This document shows, in pieces, positions 57,706 to 64,000 of a DNA stretch of 64,000 bases. Made by a program: the position numbers and the translations under genes. Each line of letters opens with the position of its first letter. The first letter of the stretch is position 1. This stretch comes from Palaeococcus pacificus DY20341 (GTDB lineage: Archaea > Methanobacteriota_B > Thermococci > Thermococcales > Thermococcaceae). The stretch spans positions 744,001 through 808,000 of the forward strand of contig NZ_CP006019.1 in the NCBI RefSeq assembly GCF_000725425.1. Reading direction: 5' to 3'. The notes beneath the pieces are model-generated. The model was not told the origin of the DNA, searched no databases, and saw nothing but the letters and a program-made list of their open reading frames with translations.

Positions 57706-58407
57706 ATGGTGGTTGCTTTGATAGAGGGGATACTCGAAAAGGAATTTTTGATAGGTACGACTTATATATGGGAGTTCGACCCAGAAGTTCCCGTGGATTG
57801 GTTATTATGGTTAAAAGCAGTGCCTTCCAAGCTGAAAAATGGGCATGGCGTGCTTGTGGATAGTTTTGGGGATTTAGTTGATATAAAAATAAACGAAGTC
57901 CAAAAAATGGCATCTGGAGAAGATAAGAGTATCTTCCTCGAAAGTCTGGATAAAATAAATATAATTAAAATCGGTGGACATCCTTCAAGGTTTGGAAATC
58001 TTTTGGGTATTTTGGATCCATCCGAAGTTGGTACTAAATATAACAGACTCTTTAAACAAGTGGCAAACAGATATAAAAGAGTGTTTAACATTGTATACAA
58101 TTTGGAAGGGCACTTGCTTGAAGAAGGAGAAGAGGCTATCTTAGAATGGTATAAGATTCTTATTGGTCTCGAAGGCAAATTGGGGAAAACTAGTGTTTAT
58201 CTGATTCCTAGGAATGTTATAGATGATAAATATATGCGACTGTTTAAAAATTCTGTGGGAGGTGTAATATCATCTGAGTATCTGGGAGGAGGAATTTATT
58301 CGCTGGAAATAAGGAAAACTCAAATAATCGAGCATTTAGGTCTGGAGATCCTTTGGAAAATAAATAATTACGGAAATGTGGAAATAGTAGATACAAAAAC
58401 ACCTTAG
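57706..58407 (+). CDS. DUF257-like protein, copy 3
   Basis: 233 aa, divergent relative of the DUF257 proteins at 121-864 and 34898-35641. It has the same order of predicted strands and helices, with GVLVDSFGDLVD in place of the DxFGSKY block, VFNIVYNLEGHLLEEGEEA matching the [13 protein letters not shown] block of copy 1, and STVYLIPRNVID-like ending. No Walker A, signal peptide or membrane helix. Function unknown. The ATG at 57706 has no clear ribosome binding site; a TATA-like gataaataaat (57677-57687) makes a leaderless transcript plausible. It marks the right edge of the motility island. Confidence 0.6.
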   Translation: MVVALIEGILEKEFLIGTTYIWEFDPEVPVDWLLWLKAVPSKLKNGHGVLVDSFGDLVDIKINEVQKMASGEDKSIFLESLDKINIIKIGGHPSRFGNLLGILDPSEVGTKYNRLFKQVANRYKRVFNIVYNLEGHLLEEGEEAILEWYKILIGLEGKLGKTSVYLIPRNVIDDKYMRLFKNSVGGVISSEYLGGGIYSLEIRKTQIIEHLGLEILWKINNYGNVEIVDTKTP

Positions 58408-58487
58408 TAGTTGTTACTAACTTTGAATTTTTGTTCTTTTAAAAACTGTTATAAACCCCCCTCCCATTTTTTCTTCAAGGTGAGAGC

Positions 58488-60374
58488 ATGAGAAAGGGAC
58501 CTGTGTTTTTGGGTAAGGCTCACATTCATTGGTGCGAGAAGTGCAACGTGCCTTTAATCAGTGAGAAATGTGATTTGCACGGAGAAGGATTTAGGATTAA
58601 CTTAACTCCCCCAGCGGACGTTAGGTTTGCATTTAAAGAGGATGTTGAGTTCATTAAGCGTGAATTTGGGAAGCATTATGGGGTTGATGTAGGGGAAATT
58701 CTCGACGATAAAATCGTTTTAATGAACAAGACTCCTGGAGAGGACGACGTTTATGAAATCGTCGTTGATGGCTACATCTTTGGATGGCTCCGCTTCGACC
58801 CGAGAGAGCTCAAGTGGAAGCCGGGCCTTAAGATAGAAGGTGCCATGGCTTTGTGGAAGCGCTTTGGAAAGAAGATGAAGAAGTGGGTTATCGTTGATAA
58901 GGGGGCGAAAGAACCCATAAAGAAGGGAGCAAACGTTCTTCCAGTGGGCGTCCTCGAAGCGGATGAGAGCATTAGAGTAGGCGATGACGTTATTGTAATA
59001 GCTGATGATGGGGAAGTTATAGCCACCGGAATAGCAAAGAAAGACTACAAAGATTTAACAAACCCCGAGGAGAGAAAAACAGGAGTTAAGACGAGGCGCC
59101 AAAAGCACGTGAACTACCGCGAAGGCAGAAAGGCCACCATGGAGGATGTTTTAAAGGCTAATAAGAGTGCTTTGGAGACTAAGGTAGAGGAGGCAAGGCA
59201 CTTCATAAGGAAAACCGTTGAGAACACCAACATGCCCCCTGCCGTTGCCTTTAGCGGTGGAAAGGATAGCTTAGCTGTCTTAGGGCTCGTTTTAGAGGAG
59301 CTAAAAACAGGATTCAGTGTTTTCTTCAACAACACAGGAATAGAGTTCCCCGAGACTCTTGAATATGTAGAAGAGATGAAGAAAGAGCTCGAAGGTAAAG
59401 GGGTCGAATTTATTACGGCAGATGCTAAAGACGCCTTTTGGTTCGCCTTAAACATCTTTTCGCCACCGGGGCGCGACTACCGCTGGTGTTGTAAGGTCAC
59501 AAAGCTCGGCCCAATAACGCTTACAATAAAGAAGCATTACCCCAAAGGAGTTTTGATGTTCGTAGGGCAGAGGAAGTACGAGAGCATTCAAAGGGCGAGA
59601 CAGCCAAGGGTGTGGAGAAACCCGTGGGTGCCAAATGAAATTGGAGCTTCACCCATCTTCCACTGGAACGCTTTGGATGTTTGGCTCTATATATTCTCTC
59701 GTAAACTAAAGTATAACCCCCTTTACGAGCACCGCTTGGACAGAATTGGCTGCTTCATGTGTCCAAGTTCTTCTTTAGCCGAGTTCCAGACCCTTAAAGA
59801 AGAAAAGCCTGAGCTCTGGGATAAGTGGGAAAGCGAACTTGAAAAGTGGAGAAAACGCTTTGATTTGCCTAAAGAGTGGGTGGACTACGGCTTTTGGAGA
59901 TGGAAGCGCTTAACTGATGGCCAAAGAGCACTGGCTAATGAGTTGGGCATTGAGATTCCAGAGAAGAGAGTTTGGGAGCCCCTTCAGTACACGATAAAGG
60001 AGAATGAAGAAAACTATGTAGTTACGTTTAACACCCGCATTAACCTAAAGCGCATTGAGGAAGTGGCTCCGATTTTGGGGGATGTCGAGAGAGGAGAGGA
60101 TTATATACGAGCAGGCAGTATTGTGTTTAAAGAAGATGGTGCAATAGCGAATGAAGAGAGGGAAGCAGTTCGGGCCTACTATCTCATAAAGAGGGCCTAT
60201 GAGTGTGTTGGATGCGGGGTTTGTGTTGGCAGATGTCCAGAAAATGCTTTAAGTATAAACACCAAAACAAGAAAGATAGTGGTTGACTATTCAAAGTGCA
60301 CCCATTGCAGGGAGTGTATGAAAGTATGCCCGCTGTTAAAAATCAAAAATCCCGAAGAGGGAAGTCAATTATAA
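58488..60374 (+). CDS. PAPS-reductase-family PP-loop protein with zinc ribbon, PUA and 2x4Fe-4S domains
   Basis: 628 aa fusion. Residues 1-35 form a zinc ribbon (HWCEKCNVPLISEKCDLHG); about 133-205 is a PUA-like RNA-binding domain (GANVLPVGVLEADESIRVGD); the PP-loop AFSGGKDSLAVL (SGGKD 256-260) starts a PAPS reductase/ATP sulfurylase-like domain with YRWCCKVTKLGP and IGCFMCPSS; the C-terminus has two 4Fe-4S motifs (CVGCGVCVGRCP and CTHCRECMKVCP). Although annotated as PAPS reductase in Thermococcales, the PUA domain and paired cysteines suggest RNA sulfur modification rather than sulfate reduction; this is inference. ATG 58488 follows aaggtgag. Confidence 0.85.
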   Translation: MRKGPVFLGKAHIHWCEKCNVPLISEKCDLHGEGFRINLTPPADVRFAFKEDVEFIKREFGKHYGVDVGEILDDKIVLMNKTPGEDDVYEIVVDGYIFGWLRFDPRELKWKPGLKIEGAMALWKRFGKKMKKWVIVDKGAKEPIKKGANVLPVGVLEADESIRVGDDVIVIADDGEVIATGIAKKDYKDLTNPEERKTGVKTRRQKHVNYREGRKATMEDVLKANKSALETKVEEARHFIRKTVENTNMPPAVAFSGGKDSLAVLGLVLEELKTGFSVFFNNTGIEFPETLEYVEEMKKELEGKGVEFITADAKDAFWFALNIFSPPGRDYRWCCKVTKLGPITLTIKKHYPKGVLMFVGQRKYESIQRARQPRVWRNPWVPNEIGASPIFHWNALDVWLYIFSRKLKYNPLYEHRLDRIGCFMCPSSSLAEFQTLKEEKPELWDKWESELEKWRKRFDLPKEWVDYGFWRWKRLTDGQRALANELGIEIPEKRVWEPLQYTIKENEENYVVTFNTRINLKRIEEVAPILGDVERGEDYIRAGSIVFKEDGAIANEEREAVRAYYLIKRAYECVGCGVCVGRCPENALSINTKTRKIVVDYSKCTHCRECMKVCPLLKIKNPEEGSQL

Positions 60375-61255
60375 TTTTGCTCCTCCTCTTTTTCCTCCCT
60401 TTGGTTAATGCTCAAACCAGTTATGATTATCAAATAAACTCCTATTCTGTATATTTTGAGGTAGTGGATGAGAGTAAAATTAAAGAGACGATTGAGATTG
60501 ATTTAACTGCGAATACGACGCTAGAGCAGTACATCTTCTACTCTGACTACTCTATAGAAAATCCCGATGCTATAGTGGAGATAAACGGTAGGACAGTAAT
60601 AGCAAACGTGAGCATTAACATCATCACCGGCAACATAAACGCGGTTTATATAAACTTTCCAACAATTAATAAAGGAGATAGGGTTAAAATTAGGATTAGT
60701 TTTTACTCAAGTGGGGTTATTCAAGAAGTAAATGGAAGGAAGCAGTTCTCTTATTACATAAAGTTTTCACAGCCGGTTGGCTATTTCTATGCCCGTCTAT
60801 ACATGCCAAAGGGTTATGCGGTCCTTACCCCGATCATTCCCTCCCCAAACAAGCTCGAGAGCAGGGAAAACTCTTTAATCTTGGAGTGGAGCAAGAAAAA
60901 TCTCCGCAGTGGAGAGGAGTTCTACTTTTTGGTGGGATTTTCCCAAGAAATCAAGGAAAAGTTTGATCTGCGTATCCTATTGATACTCGTCCTTTTTGCT
61001 TTCGTTGGAGGTTTCTACAGTGGAATGCTCTATAAAGACCGGAAGGCAAAGGAACGGCCTGAATTTCTCAAGAGTGATGAGGAAAAGGTCATTGAGATAC
61101 TCAAAGAAGGGCCAATTTTGCAGAGTGAGCTTGTGAAAAAATTAAAGGTATCCAAAGCAAAGGTCAGCATTCTCCTTAGAGAGATGGAGGAGAAAGGACT
61201 AATCGAACGGGTGAAAGATGGTAGGAGCTATTTGGTGAAGCTCAAAGAAGGCTAA
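60326..61255 (+). CDS. membrane-anchored protein with extracellular beta domain and cytoplasmic MarR-like HTH
   Basis: About 309 aa from ATG 60326, inside the end of the preceding gene (49-bp overlap). A Sec signal peptide (KSRRGK then IIILLLLFFLPLVNAQ) is followed by a roughly 170-residue extracellular beta-rich domain. A membrane helix (LRILLILVLFAFVGGFYSGML) follows, and a cytoplasmic winged helix (EEKVIEILKEGPILQSELVKKLKVSKAKVSILLREMEEKGLI) ends the protein. This outside-sensor/inside-HTH layout is a known archaeal one-component type; ligand and targets are unknown. A TTG at 60377 would remove the positive N-region of the signal peptide, so it is less likely. Confidence 0.75.
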   Translation: MPAVKNQKSRRGKSIIILLLLFFLPLVNAQTSYDYQINSYSVYFEVVDESKIKETIEIDLTANTTLEQYIFYSDYSIENPDAIVEINGRTVIANVSINIITGNINAVYINFPTINKGDRVKIRISFYSSGVIQEVNGRKQFSYYIKFSQPVGYFYARLYMPKGYAVLTPIIPSPNKLESRENSLILEWSKKNLRSGEEFYFLVGFSQEIKEKFDLRILLILVLFAFVGGFYSGMLYKDRKAKERPEFLKSDEEKVIEILKEGPILQSELVKKLKVSKAKVSILLREMEEKGLIERVKDGRSYLVKLKEG

Positions 61256-61298
61256 GATTTATAAGCTTAAGGGAATTTGAAGGAGAGAGGTGATGAGA

Positions 61299-61904
61299 AT
61301 GGAAGAGTATTTCCTTTGTCCAGAGTGTGGGAGCGAAGAGGTTGAGGTAATAAAGGAGAGAGGGCGTGAGGTTACGCTTAGATGCCTCGACTGCGGTTAT
61401 GTTTGGCAAATCACCTTGCCTAAGGCTGTTAAAGTGCCTCTCATTGTCAGCGAGCACGAGAAGAGCTTTAAAACTTATGCAGAGCTTCCTCTTGGAGAAG
61501 AAATTCGCGTTGGAGATATCGTTGAGGTAGAGGAAGGTGAAGTTAGGATAACAGGGATAGAACTTGAAGGGCAAAAGAGGGTTGAGAGAGCTAAAATCGA
61601 CGAAGTGAAGACCCTTTGGGGTGAGAATTTAAGCTTTCCAGCCGTTTTTGGTGTCTCAATTTATCTCAAAAACGGGGTTACTCAGTCTTTCAAGGTTAAG
61701 GTGGATAGGGAGGAAGAGTTCGCCACTGGGGAAGTGCTTGACGTTGGCGGCTACACCTTTAAAGTGGAGAAGATAAAGACGAAGAGCAAGATGATAAACC
61801 GCGGTAAAGCTAAAGCTGACGAGATTACCCGCCTAATGGGGCATGCTATAAGAGGAAGAGCGAGCAGAAAGCTGGAGATCTACAAAGGCCATAAAAGGGA
61901 TTAG
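61299..61904 (+). CDS. HVO_0476-type zinc-ribbon protein
   Basis: About 201 aa from ATG 61299, 4 nt after GAGGTGAT (GTG 61290 and ATG 61293 overlap that site). An N-terminal zinc ribbon (CPECGSEEV ... CLDCGYVW) is followed by two beta-rich repeats (GDIVEVEEGEVRITGIELEG, VLDVGGYTFKVEKIKT) and a basic C-terminus (INRGKAKADEITR, HAIRGRASRKLEIYKGHKRD). It matches the uncharacterised archaeal HVO_0476 family (COG1326). A nucleic-acid-binding role is likely from the basic tail, but not shown. Confidence 0.75.
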   Translation: MEEYFLCPECGSEEVEVIKERGREVTLRCLDCGYVWQITLPKAVKVPLIVSEHEKSFKTYAELPLGEEIRVGDIVEVEEGEVRITGIELEGQKRVERAKIDEVKTLWGENLSFPAVFGVSIYLKNGVTQSFKVKVDREEEFATGEVLDVGGYTFKVEKIKTKSKMINRGKAKADEITRLMGHAIRGRASRKLEIYKGHKRD

Positions 61905-61976
61905 AGGCTCTTTCCTTTTGCTTGCTCTTACCCTTTTAGGTTGAGGTGAGGAAAGGTTAAATCCTTTGAGCGCTAA

Positions 61977-62654
<678 letters not shown>

Positions 62655-62698
62655 ATCCTTATAAACGGTGAGCTTCTTAGGTTGATGCAGGTGAGAAG

Positions 62699-63325
62699 AT
62701 GGTAAAGCTCATAGCCTTCGATCTTGAAGGGACGCTGGTAAAATCAAAATCGAGCTGGGTGGAATTACACAAACGCTTCGGCACCTGGGATAAAGGAAAA
62801 GAATATGCAGAGCGGTTCTTTAGGGGTGAGTTTGATTACGCGACGTGGGCGGAGCTTGATGCTTCCCTCTGGAAAGGGCGGAAGAGAGAGGAGATTATGG
62901 AGTGGGCCAACAGTGTTGAGTACTTGGAAGGCGTTGAAGAGCTCTTTGCGTTTTTGAGAGTTAATAACTTCAAAATAGCTATCATAAGCGGTGGCCTGCT
63001 GTGCTTGGCTAAGCGCATTGGAGAGGAGCTTAAAGCGGACTACGTCTTTGCAAATGAGCTGGTTTTTGATGAGGAAGGAAGAGTAACGGGTAAAGTGCTT
63101 CCATGGGTGGACTTTAGAAATAAGGGAGACATTCTGCTCGAACTTAAAGAGAAGCTTAAGCCCGAGCTTACCATAGCTGTTGGAGACGGCCATAATGACA
63201 TTGCGATGTTTAAAGTGGCCGATGTCAGCATTGCAATAAACCCACATGAGGGCGTTGAGGGAGATTATTTAGCGAAGAACCTGAAGGAAGTGAAAGAGAT
63301 TATAGCAAAAATCTTGGGTCAGTGA
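62699..63325 (+). CDS. HAD-family phosphatase, SerB-like
   Basis: 208 aa. HAD motif I is AFDLEGTLV (Asp nucleophile; the usual second Asp is Glu, as in several archaeal SerB-like proteins), motif II IISGGLL, and motif III/IV VGDGHNDIAMF. Cap-domain helices lie between residues 15 and 75. The family includes phosphoserine phosphatases and other small-molecule phosphatases; the substrate is not certain. ATG 62699 follows aggtgag. The last codons and the stop overlap a C/D sRNA on the opposite strand. Confidence 0.82.
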   Translation: MVKLIAFDLEGTLVKSKSSWVELHKRFGTWDKGKEYAERFFRGEFDYATWAELDASLWKGRKREEIMEWANSVEYLEGVEELFAFLRVNNFKIAIISGGLLCLAKRIGEELKADYVFANELVFDEEGRVTGKVLPWVDFRNKGDILLELKEKLKPELTIAVGDGHNDIAMFKVADVSIAINPHEGVEGDYLAKNLKEVKEIIAKILGQ

Positions 63326-63373
63326 AGGGCGTGTTCGTCACAGCTCGGCAAAGCAAAAGCTCATCATCCCCAA
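63314..63373 (-). ncRNA. C/D-box 2'-O-methylation guide sRNA (prediction 2)
   Basis: Read on the minus strand: terminal-stem TTGGG, box C ATGATGA (63367-63361), 12-nt guide GCTTTTGCTTTG, box D' CCGA (63348-63345), 3-nt spacer, box C' GTGACGA (63341-63335), 12-nt guide ACACGCCCTTCA, box D CTGA (63322-63319), stem CCCAA. Both guides have the canonical 12-nt length. The D' guide pairs with 23S 21109-21119 (11 bp) and the D guide with 20961-20970 (10 bp), predicting Gm at 21112 and 20964. A TATA box (ctttttaaatc, 63400-63390) sits about 25 nt upstream of the 5' end. It lies between two convergent genes, antisense to the HAD gene end. Confidence 0.82.
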
Positions 63374-63389
63374 CTTTTCTCTCTTAGGT

Positions 63390-63400
63390 GGATTTAAAAA
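63390..63400 (-). promoter_or_regulatory. TATA box of C/D sRNA 2
   Basis: On the minus strand tttttaaatc, centred about 24 nt upstream of the predicted sRNA 5' end (63373); immediately downstream of the stop codon of the prepilin peptidase gene. Confidence 0.5.
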
Positions 63401-63401
63401 G

Positions 63402-64000
63402 CTAAAGGCCCGCCATCTTGAGGACGAGCCACCAGAAGATGTCGCCGTAAAAGATAGAAATCAGAAATCCCAGGAACAAAGCGGGGGCAAAAGGCATGGC
63501 CTTCTTAACTAAAAAGCTGTTTTCAAGCTTTCCTTCTTCGACAAGAGCTTTGAGCTTCTCAAGCTGTTCCCTCCTAATTCCTTCCGCTGTTGGGGAAGTA
63601 ATGACATTCCCATAGCTTGGCTTTAGGATGCTCAAATCACCGCTCGCAAAGGCCTTTTTGAACTTGTCAAAGAAGCTCTCTCTGTCTCTCAGCACTTCTC
63701 CATCTTTTTCGTAAATCCACTCCCCTATGATGTCCCACTCTTTAATCTCCTCGATGGGCTTTTCCTCAACCAAAACCTCTTCTCTAAGCACTTTAACAAT
63801 GGAGAAGAATATTTTGAAGACATATAGTGCCACAAGCAGCTTTAAGTATGCGTAGATCATATCTAGTCCTATTGAATAAAGCCCGTATGCCAGAGCTAGG
63901 ATGCCCAAGACATCGCCTGCCTTTTTAAACCTGCTGAGTATCGTGATTAGGGCTATCGTTATGAGATACCTGACCGCAGGGTTGAGCGTTATTCCAAGCT
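63402..64000 (-). CDS. probable archaeal prepilin peptidase (A24 family), C-terminal part, runs off the window
   Basis: The frame is open through the window edge, giving at least 199 residues; the gene starts beyond 64000. Membrane segments ITLNPAVRYLITIALITIL, VLGILALAYGLYSIGLDMIYAYLKLLVALYVF and a C-terminal APALFLGFLISIFYGDIFWWLVLKMAG bracket a cytoplasmic loop of about 90 residues. FKKAGDVLGILALAYGLYSIG resembles the GxGD region of A24 aspartic prepilin peptidases, which cut class III signal peptides such as those of archaellins and pilins. Only the C-terminal half is visible, so the call rests on this one motif and the layout. Confidence 0.5.
   Translation of the reverse strand, partial: LGITLNPAVRYLITIALITILSRFKKAGDVLGILALAYGLYSIGLDMIYAYLKLLVALYVFKIFFSIVKVLREEVLVEEKPIEEIKEWDIIGEWIYEKDGEVLRDRESFFDKFKKAFASGDLSILKPSYGNVITSPTAEGIRREQLEKLKALVEEGKLENSFLVKKAMPFAPALFLGFLISIFYGDIFWWLVLKMAGL

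Overview
This window is a chromosomal segment of a hyperthermophilic euryarchaeon of the order Thermococcales (Thermococcus/Pyrococcus/Palaeococcus group). The evidence is the tandem POR/VOR ferredoxin oxidoreductase locus, an archaeal 16S-tRNA-Ala-23S operon that is far more GC-rich than the protein genes, an archaeal SRP RNA, archaeal-type ThrRS, AsnRS and HisRS, three copies of the Thermococcales-restricted DUF257 family, and GGAGGTG-type ribosome binding sites. I cannot assign a species from sequence alone.

Layout. 0-9.3 kb: DUF257 protein, thrS, a membrane glycosyltransferase, marC, hisS-NAC, hflX and a phosphate permease. 9.6-15.3 kb: the peptide/sugar fermentation locus porG-vorDAB-porDAB (shared gamma subunit, then 2-ketoisovalerate and pyruvate oxidoreductase subunits). 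15.5-18.8 kb: Mrp-type Fe-S carrier, SRP RNA, pyrD and queC. 18.8-24.0 kb: rRNA operon with both long processing stems and tRNA-Ala(TGC), no 5S gene, and a perfect 32-bp tandem duplication of helix 97 in the 23S gene. 24.1-34.9 kb: THUMP protein, AAA+ ATPase, membrane hydrolase, trxB, class III aminotransferase, ECF S-component, a deoC plus family 4 encapsulin (A-domain) pair, enolase, asnS and a SAH/MTA-deaminase-like amidohydrolase.

34.9-58.4 kb is a motility and chemotaxis island bracketed by two DUF257 genes. On the + strand are earA-like regulator, methyltransferase, two archaellins, arlC, arlD, arlF, arlG, arlH, arlI, arlJ, a large unknown secreted membrane-anchored protein, and cheF. 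Converging on it from the other strand is cheR-cheY-cheB-cheA-cheC-cheC-cheD-mcp-cheW. CheF, the adaptor between CheY and the archaellum switch, is the last gene of the archaellum operon and abuts cheW. The genes therefore make a complete path from receptor to motor: MCP-CheW-CheA to CheY, with adaptation by CheR/CheB/CheD/CheC, then CheF to ArlCD-ArlHIJ. 58.5-64 kb: PAPS-reductase-like Fe-S protein, membrane HTH protein, zinc-ribbon protein, pcm, a HAD phosphatase, and the C-terminal part of a probable prepilin peptidase that runs off the window.

Two C/D-box methylation-guide sRNAs not visible as ORFs were found by eye (4321-4383 + and 63314-63373 -). Three of their four guides match 23S rRNA in this same window. 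No CRISPR array, insertion sequence or origin was seen.
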